A stretch of DNA of 64,000 bases, taken from the NCBI GenBank assembly GCA_019279435.1, contig JAAALK010000283.1, positions 58,819,700 to 58,883,699 of the forward strand. Direction: 5' to 3'. The DNA comes from Zizania palustris. Taxonomy: Eukaryota; Streptophyta; Magnoliopsida; Poales; Poaceae. Each line of letters begins with the position of its first letter. Position 1 is the first letter of the stretch. The position numbers and the translations under genes were made by a program. Below, piece after piece: positions 48,101 to 58,363 of this stretch. The notes beneath the pieces were generated by a model that did not search any database, was not told the origin of the DNA, and saw only the letters and a list, made by a program, of their open reading frames with translations.

Positions 48101-48868
48101 TGGAGGCTTCGCGGATGATGACCTGCTGCGGCCATCTCCGGAGGTGGCTTCGGCGTGGGAAGCTTTCCGATCAGTATGGAAGGCGGACCACAAGGTTGCT
48201 GCTAAGGCTTGGATCGACGAGGCCCGCCGACAAAAGCAGGCTCAGGCAAAGCCACCACTCCCGACTTCGCCAGCGCCTTCGGTCCCAGCTCCGCCAACCG
48301 ACCCGCAGGTCTAGCTGCTTAGGGCTGTTGTGTACCTGTGGTCTTGTAAACTTTGTTTAATTAATGAGAAAGTTATAAACAGTACTTGTCTTGGGTGTTC
48401 TTCTCTTTTTTAGGTTCTGTCATGCCCTTCGAGCCCTGACTTCGTACTTTTGGAAACTACTGCCGAGCTTCGAAAGGAGTGGGCAGTTCTTGAGAGTTTG
48501 AGGCCTTATCGCCGCTCTCGCTTTTCTGTTCCTCGCGGAGACGGGGGGAAGTTACTCTTGAAGTACGAAGGGATGTTTTGTCTTACATTAAAGAGGAAGA
48601 ACAGGAAGGGGGGTCTTCGTCCTCCGAGCCTGTTGACTGGTCTGATTCGGAGTACCAAGCTGGAAACCTTGCCGAGGCCGGCTCCGAAAGGCTCTTGACG
48701 TGGGCCGAACTTCAAGAGGAGCAGAAGAAGCTGCGAGCCTCGAAGAAAAAGAGAAGTTCCCGGCCTAAAAAGACTTCAAGCTCCGAAGGGCAAAGTAGCC
48801 GCAGGGGTAGCTCTAGGGGTCGAAAGGGTCTCCGTTTTTATTTGGGTCTAGATAACAATTTTTCCTGA
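45125..48868 (+). CDS. antisense accessory gene of the retrotransposon (putative gypsy-type transposase-domain protein), spliced
   Basis: It lies on the strand opposite gag-pol. Exons 45125-46019, 46098-46748, 46834-47378 and 47454-48314 join in phase across GT-AG introns and give 983 residues with a stop at 48312-48314. Alternatively exon 4 ends at 48308 and an intron to 48413 leads in frame to a fifth exon (48414 onward). That exon is broken by a frameshift near a G-run at about 48540; the rest is open to 48868. The N-terminal third (EAFFEAGLGLPAVDFLAEVL, then MFHITLPQLSPNAIVRLAVF) matches the domain catalogued as 'putative gypsy type transposase' in grass Tat elements. Then come a Lys/Pro/Ser-rich acidic middle and a C-terminal coiled coil (roughly residues 715-850). 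Function is unknown; the name is historical and no catalytic residues are evident. Confidence 0.72.
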
Positions 48869-49056
48869 TGTATGAATATAATACTTTAATGCGGAGTGTT
48901 TTGACAGCATGCTGTGTGACTCCTATCCTCCTACCCCTCTTGTGGGTGGCGGAGCTTTTATCTTATATAAGGGTTCGGTAGGCACAATGATTGCTCGAGC
49001 ACCTGCATGCTTCGAATTTTTGCACATGTCACCATCGATAAGTTAGACAAAAAATT

Positions 49057-49586
49057 TAAAGTCCTTAGACTCTTCTACGGATCTTGACAAGCCGGAGCCT
49101 GGAATCCGTTGGCCACCTACGGCTCTTTTACAGATACTTCGCACCCGGGGGCTTGAAATTCTGTTTTGTTTAAAGTCCTTAGACTCTTCTACGGATCCTA
49201 ACAAGCCGGAGCCTGGAATCCGTAGGTTGGCCACCTACGGCTCTTTTACAGATACTTCGCACCCGGAGGCCTGAAATTCTGTTTTGTTTAAAGTCCTTAG
49301 ACTCTTCTACGGATCCTAACAAGCCGGAGCCTGGAATCCGTAGGTTGGCCACCTACGGCTCTTTTACAGATACTTCGCACCCGGAGGCCTGAAATTCTGT
49401 TTTGTTTAAAGTCCTTAGACTCTTCTACGGATCCTAACAAGCCGGAGCCTGGAATCCGTAGGTTGGCCACCTACGGCTCTTTTACAGATACTTCGCACCC
49501 GGAGGCCTGAAATTCTGTTTTGTTTAAAGTCCTTAGACTCTTCTACGGATCCTAACAAGCCGGAGCCTGGAATCCGTAGGTTGGCG
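49057..49586 (-). repeat. 118-bp tandem repeat array in the 3' region of the retrotransposon
   Basis: The motif GTCCTTAGACTCTTCTACGG begins at 49061, 49175, 49293, 49411 and 49529, giving one 114-bp and three 118-bp units plus a partial fifth. The shorter first unit lacks a few bases around CCGT-TGGCC. Units are nearly identical. Tandem arrays in this region are characteristic of Tat-lineage elements. Confidence 0.95.
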
Positions 49587-49769
49587 GAGCCACTGAACCA
49601 ATGGTTCGTAGTAAGCCCCTTGGGTTTTTTCGAAAAATGCTTGGCTCTGCTAGCATCACCGACCTCCGAATGCGTCCATCCGGAGGGTTGGATGTTCGAA
49701 GAGCAAAACAAATCTCAACCCCTTAGCTTTATTTATAAAAGGAGTGTTACAAGTGATTACAAGGAAGCC

Positions 49770-52700
49770 TTAAGCATAATATCTCTTAAGGTGCTCCGCA
49801 TGCCACGCATGTTTCAACTCTTCTCCTTCTAAATTAGCTAACTTAAACGAGCCGGGGCGACCTGAGCGTAAGATAACATATGGTCCTTCCCATTTGTTTC
49901 CTAGCTTCCCTGGAGCTATTACATTTCGTAATACTAGATGACCTGGTTTTAACTCAGTTAATTTGACTTTCGGGTCATACCATGTCTTTGTGTGCCCTTG
50001 GTACTTCGTCAGGTTGGCGACAGCTCGAAGCCTTGTTTCTTCCGACAAGTCTATTGAAGCACTCCGATCATCTTCGTCTTCGTGTTGAATTACGCGAAGT
50101 GACTCCCCTTTGAGCTCCGTAGGGGTCATGGCTTCGTCTCCGAAGAGCAACCTGAATGGCGTGAAGCCGGTTGATCTAGTTTGCGTGGTTCGGATAGACC
50201 ATAGAATTTTGGGTAGCTCTTCGACCCATAGGCCCTTGGCCAATCCGACGATTCGGCGATTTAACCCGGAGAGTATATTCCCGTTGGCTCGCTCGACGGC
50301 TCCGTTGGATTGTGGATGTCGCACTGCTGCGAAGCATAGCTTAATGCCTAGTTCTTCACAGAATGTTTGGAAGGTATCATCTTCGAACTGGGTCCCATTA
50401 TCCACCGTTAATTCTCTGGGGACTCCGAACCTGCATATAATATTCTGCCAGAAGAACCTTTGCACATTCTTTGATGTGATGGCTGTTAACGGCTCTGCTT
50501 CCACCCATTTTGAGAAGTATTCTATTGCTACAACCGCAAATTTCAATCCGCCTTTTGCTGGTGGGAAAGGGCCTATGAGGTCCATGCCCCATCTAGCCAT
50601 CGGCCATACTGGGGCAATAACTTGGAGTTGAGCTGGCGGGCGATGGCTCCTTCGGCCCATCCATTGGCAGCCTTGGCACGTCCGAACTAGGTCTTCAGCG
50701 TCTCTGACGATCGTCGGCCAATAAAAACCTTGCCGGAGCGTCTTGCCTGCTAGCGCTCTGGGAGCTAGATGACTTCCGCACAGCCCCTCGTGGATGCCTC
50801 GAAGTATGTCTTGTCCTTCAGTTTGAGAGATGCATCGAAGCAGTGGTGAGCATACTCCGGCTTTATATAGTACTTCCCCAATAAGTTTGTAATTTCGAGC
50901 TCTCGTTTGCACTCTTCGAGCTTCTTGGCCTTCCGGAGGGTCATTGCTACCTTGCAACATAGTTATTATTGGAGTTCGCCAATCCGTAGCTTCAATACAC
51001 ATTACTTCTGACGAGGGTATTTGGTCAGCTGTTGGCTGCTCTAATTCTTCATAGAAAGCGCCCTCCGGGAGGTCTACTGCTCCTGCTGCGGCCTTTGCAA
51101 GAATATCTGCAAGTTGATTTTCTGCCCGCGGTATGCTTCGAACTGTAAACCCTTTGAATGCTGCTTCTGCCTTGCGGATTTCTTGAAGGTATTGCGCGAG
51201 ATGTGGGTTTTTTGCTTGGAAGCTTTTATCAATATGTCCCGCGACGACTTGGGAATCTGTCTTGATCATTATCCTTGTAGCTCCGAGTGCTTTAGCCTTT
51301 CGGAGGCCTAGCAAGATTCCTTCATACTCGGCGACGTTATTAGTGGTTCGAAAGTTAAGCCTTGCAGAGTACATTGCCTTTTGTCCTGACGGTGAGAAGA
51401 TTACTGCCCCTGCTCCGGCACCTGATGCTTGATAGGCCCCGTCGGAGAATATTGTCCAGAAACCGTCGGAGGGTTCTTCCGGAGCCCATACTGCAGATGG
51501 AGTCCACTCTGCTACGAAATCTGCGATAATTTGAGATTTAACGGCCGTCCTTGCTGTGAAGGAGATTTCGAAGGGTGCTAACTCGACTGCCCACTTTCCA
51601 ACCCTGCCTGTGGAATCTTTGTTTCGGAGCATATCTCCAAGAGGATACGATGTGGGGACAATAAGGTTATGCGCTAAGAAATAATGCCTTAACTTTCGTG
51701 AGGCCATTACCAAAGCATAAGCAAATTTTTCAAGCTCGGAGTATCTGATCTTGGCTCCTGATAATGCCTCCGAGACAAAATAGACTGGGTTCTGTACCAG
51801 CTTGTCCTTGAGCTCGACTTCTCGGACTAGTACTGCGCTTACTGCTGACCCCGTCGCTGCAAGGTATAAAAGCAGTGTTTCTCCTGGAAGAGGAACAGTT
51901 AAGGTTGATAATGTTCCAAGGTAGGCTTTTATCTCTTCGAAGCTCTTTTGGCACTCCGGCGTCCAGCTGAAGCTTTCGGAGCCTTTGAGTGCCTTGAAAA
52001 TTGGGAGGCTTCGCTCTGCCGATCTGGACAGGAACCTGCTGAGTGCTGCTAGCCTTCCTGCTAGCTTCTGTACTTGCTTCAAATTTTCAGGTGGGGCCAT
52101 TCTTTGCAGTGCACTTATTTGCGTTGGACTGGCTTCGATCCCCCTGCTCGAAACTAAGTACCCTAGCAGCTTCCCTGCTTGTGCCCCGAATATACATTTT
52201 TCGGGATTGAGGCGTACTCCACATGCTCGGAGGCTCTCAAAAGTTTCATCTAAGTCTATGCTATGCTGATGCTTTTGAGCACTTTTTATTACAATATCGT
52301 CCATGTAGGCTTCGACATTGCGGCCTATCTGATGGCCTAAAGCTTTAGCTATTAAGCGAGAAAATGTGGCTCCGGCATTCCGTAAACCAAACGGCATTCT
52401 TACATAGCAGAATACTCCTGAAGGAGTTATGAAACTTGTCTTGGCCTCGTCTTCTTTCTTCAGCCATACTTGATGGTACTCGGAGTATGCATCGAGGAAG
52501 CTTAATAGTTCGGAGCCGGCTGTGGAATCTATTAATTGATCTATTCGGGGCATTGGGTAGGGGTCTCGCGGGCATGCTTTATTTAGTGATGTGAAGTCAA
52601 TACACATGCGCCATTTGCTGGAATCCTTCTTCCTTACAAAAACAGGGTTGGCCAACCACTCGGTATGGGCCACTTCCCTGATAATGCCAGCTTTTAACAA

Positions 52701-54716
52701 TTTTTCCACTTCGACCTTGGCTAAATTTGCTCTTTCTGTTGATAGCTTCCGGAGCCCCTGGCGCACTGGCTTGGCCTTCGGGTTGACGAGCAGACTGTGC
52801 TCGATGATGCTTCGGTCGACCCCCGTGATATCTGCGTCGGTCCAAGCAAACATGTCTAAATTCTTTTTGACGACTTCTTCTAATGAGGCGGTTATCTCTG
52901 GAGATAGCCCCTTGCCGAATTTTATTGGGTATTCTTTGCCGTCTTCTGAGATTATTCTTGTCTCGACATCACCCTCCGGGCTTGGTTTGAGCGAGGATCC
53001 CTTCGGAGGGCTCAAGGCTTCTGGTACTTCTTCGGCGCTCTCCGCCACATTGTGCACTTGTCGAGGGTCCAATGGCTGCCCGTGGCCATATTCTGTCCTT
53101 CTGGCTACAGCTTGGTCTCCTGAAATAGTGAGCACTCCACCTTGTGTGGGCATTTTGAGACAAAGGTAGTTGTGATGAGCTATAGCCCCGAATTGGTTTA
53201 ACATCCCTCGTCCGAAGATAGCATTGTAGGCGTAGGGGGCATCCACCACGTCGAAAATCACCTCTTCTACTCGGGCCAGCGGCCCCTCTCCGAAGGCAAC
53301 CTCGAGGCCTATTTGGCCGAGGGCATCGAGAGGCGGTCCTGAGAACCCTTGAAGTGGCCGGGCTGCAGGGAGTAGATGCTTCCGGGGTATGCACATCTGG
53401 TCGAAGGCTTGAACGAAGAGTATATCTGCGGAGCTTCCACCGTCCACCAGGATCCTCCGAACATCAGCCCCTGCTATATCAGCAGAGATGACTAATGGGT
53501 CAGCATGGGGAAACTTCACCCCTACTGCATCGCTGGCTGTGAATGAGATGGGTACACGGGACCATTCTGGCATCCCTTCAGCGGAACTTGAAGTCCCAAT
53601 GTGCCCAACTTCTCGGACGTACTCACGGCGCTGTCTTTTGGACATGCTGCCGAGGGTCCCCCCTCCGGAGATGGGTAGGACCACTCTTTTGTCGCGGTCT
53701 TGCGGATCTTCGTGCCTTGGTGGTGGCATAATACTGGCCACCGGTAGCCGTATAGGGGCTTCGAGGGCACTGGCTCGGGCCACAGTTTGGACAGGCTCCG
53801 ATCGTGCCGCAGGTGGAACCCGGTCCGAAGTACCCCTCCTGGTATTTCGGTCAATGTATTCACCCCGAAGGGTTAATATCGTCTTGCAGTCCTTCGTGTC
53901 ATGGCTTCTATTATCGCCATGTACGCAGCAAAAATGACTCTGGCGCCTTCCAGGCACCCTTTCTTGAGGTACTGACGGCCCAGCCTTAAAATTTTTTACC
54001 TGCTGGAAACTGGCCGGTGCCTTCGAAACTGAAGGTGCAATATTTAGCACTTCCGAACGGAAATGCTTTTTTCCTCGCCTATACTCGCTAGGGCGGCTGT
54101 CTTGTGGAGGTTGCGGCGGAGCGGTGGCCTCTGGCTCCCTTTTGACTTCCCGGAGGGCGGGTAGTGCTGCCTCAGCTCGCCGAAGGCATCCTTCCTCTGC
54201 CTTGGCATATTGCTCGAAGTATGCCATGAGCTGTGCTACGGATGTTACCGGCTTCCGATGGAGTTTGCTGAGGAGGTCAGGGTTTAGCACCCCTTCTCGG
54301 GCAGCATCAACTACCGAAGAGGTAGTAAGGCCCTTGATCTGTGACTTGGTGTGGGCGAAACGTGTAAAGTATTCTCGGAGGGTTTCTCCTTCCCGCTGCT
54401 TTACTTGGAACAAACTTCCCGTGGACATCGGGGCCACGAAAGTGCCTTGGAAGTTGCTCACGAACTTCTTTTTGAGTAGTTCCCATGACTTGATCGATCC
54501 TGGTTTTAGGGACCAGAACCACCGGAGTGCCACACCTTCGAGAGCAAGCGGGAAGCATTTTTCCATGGTGCTTCGTACCCCTCCGCTTGCTTCTATAGCT
54601 AGGGCGTACGAGCGGGCGAACTCCCCGGGGTCCGACCCCCCGGAGTATTTGTGCAGCTTTGAGGCCTTGAACTTGGGGTCGAAAGGCACTCTCTGCAAAT
54701 CAGGGTGCAATGGAGA
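49770..54716 (-). pseudogene. gag-pol polyprotein, main open frame (downstream of an amber codon)
   Basis: About 1,648 uninterrupted codons, in the same frame as the upstream 133-codon frame but separated from it by a TAG at 54717-54719. Approximate residues from 54710: gag core at 50-180; zinc-knuckle-like CCVHGDNRSHDTKDC near 262; aspartic protease (LVDGGSSADILF) near 420; reverse transcriptase with YMDDIV near 800; RNase H, then a second RNase H-like domain (FSDGAYQASGAGAGAVIF) near 1085; integrase with its HHCC region (HEGLCGSHLAPRALAG ... CQGCQ) near 1320 and DDE region (GMDLIGPF near 1375, VDNGTQF near 1436). All pol domains look intact. The two RNase H-type domains place it in the Tat lineage. 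The amber codon means translation would need readthrough or an internal start, so it is listed as disrupted. Confidence 0.9.
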
Positions 54717-55115
54717 CTAATTGTCGAAGGACGCATTCTCGGCATCTTCTTGGACTTGTATAACTTCTGGGGGGTTGTGGCCTCCATCGTCTGGAGGCCC
54801 TCTTGGAGTTTCAGTGGAAGCTTGAGTGCGGAGTCTGTCGGCGGCTTCCTGCCTCCATCTGGACACCTCCTCCTGAAGCCTGGCTAGCTGCGTAGCCTCG
54901 GTCTCGGGAGGGCCTTCGTCTTCGTCGGAGGGGACTTCAGGGTCTTGGCTTGCTGCGTAGTCGGTCTGAAGCATTGTAGGGGGCGGTAGAGGGCCCCGGG
55001 GCGCTCGACGCCCATCGGTTCCAGCAGGAACCGTCGGATTAGCTGAGGGTCCGGCTCCGTTGGTCCGAGGGGACCTTCGAAGGGGACCTGTAGCCTGACC
55101 ACGCTTCGGAGGCAT
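54717..55115 (-). CDS. N-terminal gag frame of the retrotransposon
   Basis: 132 residues from the ATG at 55113-55115, ending at TAG 54717-54719. Basic, Pro/Gly-rich start (MPPKRGQATGPLRRSPRTNG), then an acidic segment and a short helical stretch (QLARLQEEVSRWRQEAADRL). It lies about 190 bp downstream of the primer-binding site, where gag is expected to begin. It is in the same frame as the long gag-pol frame that resumes directly after the stop. Confidence 0.75.
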   Translation of the reverse strand: MPPKRGQATGPLRRSPRTNGAGPSANPTVPAGTDGRRAPRGPLPPPTMLQTDYAASQDPEVPSDEDEGPPETEATQLARLQEEVSRWRQEAADRLRTQASTETPRGPPDDGGHNPPEVIQVQEDAENASFDN

Positions 55116-55304
55116 GGTTAGTCGATGAGGTGTCTTGGAAATGGAAGGCTTCGAACGACTTCGAGGGGGTCGAGGGAAGGCCTTCGGGCTGCACTAAGAA
55201 GCCCTTAACTGAAGGGTGCGCGGAATCTCAGGATTCCGAGGCTCCCCCCGTAAGTTTTCTTCAGAGTGCAGTCAGCGGTAGAGAACAAGCTTTTAGAACT
55301 TGGA

Positions 55305-55322
55305 TCCCCACGGACGGCGCCA
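55305..55322 (-). promoter_or_regulatory. primer-binding site of the retrotransposon
   Basis: On the minus strand TGGCGCCGTCCGTGGGGA lies two bases downstream of the 5' LTR. A TGGCGCCG start complements the 3' ends of some plant tRNAs (tRNA-Asp is the closest I can recall, with mismatches). Confidence 0.8.
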
Positions 55323-55324
55323 AC

Positions 55325-55809
55325 TGTTGGCGTAAAAGTTACACCAACAGGTTCTTAGTAGTTAAGAACAAACAAACAAGAGGTTTGTGCTTTTAGGACA
55401 AACTTGAGCCTCCGTGAAGGATAACAACTCAAGAGGTCCGAATGTATGTGTTTGAACCACTGGTTCTGGATCCCTCTTACAAGGTACAAAGGGGGGTATT
55501 TATAGGGAGAAAGGCTAAAGGAATAGACCTATTTACCCTTATATTACAAATGACCTTCAGTATTATAAACAAGGTTATACACGGTAAAGTGCTGCAGGGT
55601 AGATGGATAAGCAGGGCATCCAATCAGTCACGTCTTCTTGCTTCGAAGCCTCCTTTCTCCTTTCGGAGGGTCCTCCGAGACTTCGCATCGTGGCACCCCT
55701 CGACCGTGCTGACGTATCTTCGAGCATTAGTCGACCATCTTCGGGACCTTCTTAGAGCCTTCGGAGGGTTAACCTTTAAGTCGTGGAAATGAAGTAATTT
55801 CCCCCAACA
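55325..55809 (-). repeat. right LTR (5' LTR of the element, carries its promoter)
   Basis: 485 bp, matching the left LTR except at two positions. A TATA-like box (TATAAATA on the minus strand) at 55497-55504 is the likely core promoter for the genomic RNA. Confidence 0.96.
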
Positions 55810-55850
55810 GATTATATTTTCAACTTCATAAAACAAGTGGAACATATCAG

Positions 55851-55946
55851 AAAATAGATGCAGATTTCTTAGAATCAGAATCCAATGCCTTTAGGGATGA
55901 TGGTTCAACAGCTTCCACTGCAGTTTTGGTTGCTGGTCATCTATAC
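55851..55946 (+). pseudogene. captured PP2C fragment, exon c (right of the retrotransposon)
   Basis: Reads KIDADFLESESNAFRDDGS then TASTAVLVAGHLY after a CAG acceptor. It continues the phosphatase exons at 43861-44124 and contains the PP2C motif DDGSTA. Just beyond, NVGDFRVV appears in a shifted frame, showing a small deletion. The retrotransposon therefore lies in the intron between exons b and c. Confidence 0.82.
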
Positions 55947-55959
55947 AAATGTTGGGGAT

Positions 55960-56679
55960 TTCCGTGTTGTTATTCTGCTTTAAATATGTCAAATCAAATT
56001 CTCATTTTGATAGTTATGGCGATGTGGATTGATTTCTGATGTTTTTTAGATTTTGAACTACATGAGAAAACCGAGAATAAGATAACAGACAAGTAGAGCT
56101 GGTGTTTTAGTCTTATTATATAGATGTCATCTTTATGCTAATTGTGGACTTGACGATTTTAAGATTTATATGGTAGTTTTTTCTTGGTGATGAATCAATT
56201 ACTGAAGTAATACCCCATGGATTTGCTTGAGACTAGATTGATAATCATTTGTACATAATTTTGACTGAACCGTAACAAATAGAATGTTCTAACTTCCATT
56301 GTTTTATTTAGTCTTACATGATTATTTTGTACCCGGGGATTGTTTGTATATAAAGCTCATGTGCAACTAGGACCTTGCACATTTGACTAGATTACCTAAC
56401 TTCTGCCATCAGAGATTCTACTATTTGTGTTCACTATTGATAAGTGATGAATTCTATCATTGTTATACTATACTAACACTTAGAGAAATCCATATGTTTA
56501 TTTGATATCTTATGGATAAGTTTCATGCGGGAAGACATGTTTAAAGAATATACACAAATATATCTACACTGACGTCATTTTTCTATAATTTTTCTTTTTT
56601 ATCTTATAAAGGGTTTTGACTTTATTAATGTGTTCTTTATTCAGTCTCCGTCTTTTTTTTTGTCTATACTTATAGATGG
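55960..56679. other. distal part of the Helitron, no recognised gene
   Basis: AT-rich, intron-like sequence between the last PP2C exon and the Helitron terminal hairpin. No further exon could be identified. Confidence 0.45.
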
Positions 56680-56706
56680 GGCGCACAACGTGCGCCTCAT
56701 GTCTAG
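56680..56706 (+). other. Helitron 3' terminus: hairpin plus CTAG
   Basis: Seven-bp stem GGCGCAC / GTGCGCC with an AAC loop, six bases, then CTAG at the end, followed by host T. Confidence 0.78.
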
Positions 56707-57650
56707 TGTAATGTATACCCAGACCAACCAGCTCCTTAGACTTGCTCAGCTAGCTTTGCCTGCAGCAGTAGCAGTGGTCCACTTGCTAGCTTGCTTTGGC
56801 TCAACTAACAAGGGAAACAAAGGGGGGAAAAGGCAAAGCTTTGATTCTTAAACCCTGATGGTAGGATATAAAAGGATTGGTTAGGATCATGAGATGTTGA
56901 AATGACACACCTTTTTGGTGTGCATAACATTGGTGTTAAAAGAGGGAATTAAACAATTCAGTCAACCATACGAATCAAACAAGTATAAGGGCCGGCTAGC
57001 TTTTTCGTAGTGCAAACCGATCCAACTTTGAACGAAAATTATCTACCGTGCCATTACAACATATCCATTTGTATAAAATTTGAAAAGATAACGTTTTAGT
57101 AAAATATATCGTGTGAAAGTTGTTTCTGCCCTAACTTTTACGGCTTCTCGGTCTAAACTTCGCAAAAACTATCATATGCATTAGGTTATGAGTACAAGCT
57201 AGGCAGACATGAATTTGTGCCTATTAAAAATTAAAGGTGGAACATATAAATCGATATGCCTATATATCTAAGTAGCTTTATTATCAGAAATAAATACCAC
57301 TCCTACTTGCAACATAAAGATCAAAGAGTGATCATTAACTTTAATTAAAAGTGAACATTATATTGGAAGGAAACGCAAAAAGCAACAAGCAGTCCAAGAC
57401 TACGATTGTGCTCCTTATTTTTCATGTCCCCTCTCTTTTTCTATTTAACCTTCTAATAACTAGTTTGAGTGTTTTGTGTCGTTGAAATTTTGTAAATGTT
57501 TATCAAACGTATGCTTGTTTATGTCTAGATTAGAATATAATATATCTATCGTATTTTCATGTAGGAAAGAAGACGTTGTATTTAATAGAGAGCATGAGGT
57601 TTAATGGTAATCTTTGCAATGGCAAATATGATAACACATAGATCACGCAC
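56707..57650. other. AT-rich intergenic spacer
   Basis: No gene or bounded repeat recognised. Confidence 0.45.
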
Positions 57651-58100
57651 CACCAGAATTGAGTAATTCGTCGTGAATCACTCGGTCTCAACAAAGATTT
57701 TGTCGAGTGTTATACTCAATAAGAGCACTCGATAGACTCAGCGGCGGATCTAGGGGTGCAAGGGGGCGCCCCCTTACCGCCCTAGATACAATACATTTCC
57801 TATATATATTTTGTGTTTTTCTATATATTTTCTGTATAATTTTTTATAAATTCTTATATAATTTTAATATTTTTGTTATTGTTATAATTTTATATTTAAT
57901 ATTCACTTAAAATAGTGAATAATTTATATACATTTATATATACAGATTATTTATGGTTGCTATATAGTTAAATCAACCCCTAAAAAAATTTAGATCCACC
58001 GCTGGACAGACTCTATGTTGATAAACACATCTTTTTCCGAGTGTTTTTTATCGGGTATTTTTTTAGCGGGTATGACGCAAAACTCTATAAAAAGAGCTTA
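57651..58100. repeat. CACTA-like transposon remnant split by a hAT MITE
   Basis: Outside the hAT insert the sequence has several GAGTG and CACTCG motifs (GTCGAGTGTTATACTC, AGAGCACTCGATAG, CCGAGTGTTTTTTATCGGG). These resemble the subterminal repeats of plant CACTA elements. Neither CACTA terminus nor a 3-bp duplication was found, so this is a remnant at best. Confidence 0.4.
57739..58004. mobile_element. short hAT-type MITE
   Basis: Ends are CAGCGGCGGATCTAGGG and, read inward, CAGCGGTGGATCTAAA. The 8-bp flanks are GATAGACT (57731-57738) and GACAGACT (58005-58012), one mismatch. 266 bp, AT-rich, non-coding. Confidence 0.8.
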
Positions 58101-58363
58101 TATTTCAAGTAACCAAGGACCAAATTAACATTAACAAGCTCATAACGTAATATATTAATGACGAACGAAAGTAGTACGTAATAAAATAAATACACTACAT
58201 CATCATCATCATCATCAAAACACCGGCTCATATTTCACATAAGCAAGGATGCATGAACATAGAAGCTCATAACACCATGCATGCATGAACATAGAAGCAA
58301 AGATTCCTAAAACTTGCTAATGTCACACGCAACATCATGGATCTCTAGCTATGTAGGCGGCTG

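Larger units (their letters stand above)
44188..55809 (-). mobile_element. Ty3/gypsy LTR retrotransposon, Tat lineage, complete with both LTRs
   Basis: An 11,622-bp element with a perfect 5-bp target duplication GATTA (44183-44187 and 55810-55814). Two 485-bp LTRs start TGTTGG and end CCAACA. Because it is on the minus strand, its 5' LTR is the right one. The primer-binding site lies just inside it (55305-55322) and a purine-rich tract (GAGGGG on the minus strand, about 44677-44683) lies inside the left LTR. Gag-pol is on the minus strand in the order gag, protease, RT, RNase H, second RNase H-like domain, integrase. A long 3' region carries tandem repeats and an antisense gene. This layout is that of Tat-lineage elements. 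It sits in an intron of the captured PP2C inside the Helitron. Confidence 0.96.
42136..56706 (+). mobile_element. Helitron carrying ALB3-like and PP2C gene fragments, split by a gypsy element
   Basis: The right end has the Helitron 3' signature: a 7-bp stem GGCGCAC / GTGCGCC (56680-56696), then TCATGT, then CTAG ending at 56706, followed by T. The proposed left end TAATTACTATCCTTAAAG at 42136 matches the 5' end of the minus-strand Helitron at 9170; the second base is A instead of C, so it is tentative. Removing the 11.6-kb retrotransposon and its 5-bp duplication leaves about 2.9 kb. Cargo is the first exon of an ALBINO3-type gene and three exons of a PP2C gene, in the same orientation. No Rep/helicase is present, so it is non-autonomous. 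Confidence 0.68.

Noticed and set aside
49057..49586. Regular direct repeats that could suggest a CRISPR array
   Set aside because: The units are contiguous 118-bp tandem copies without unique spacers, inside a plant retrotransposon.
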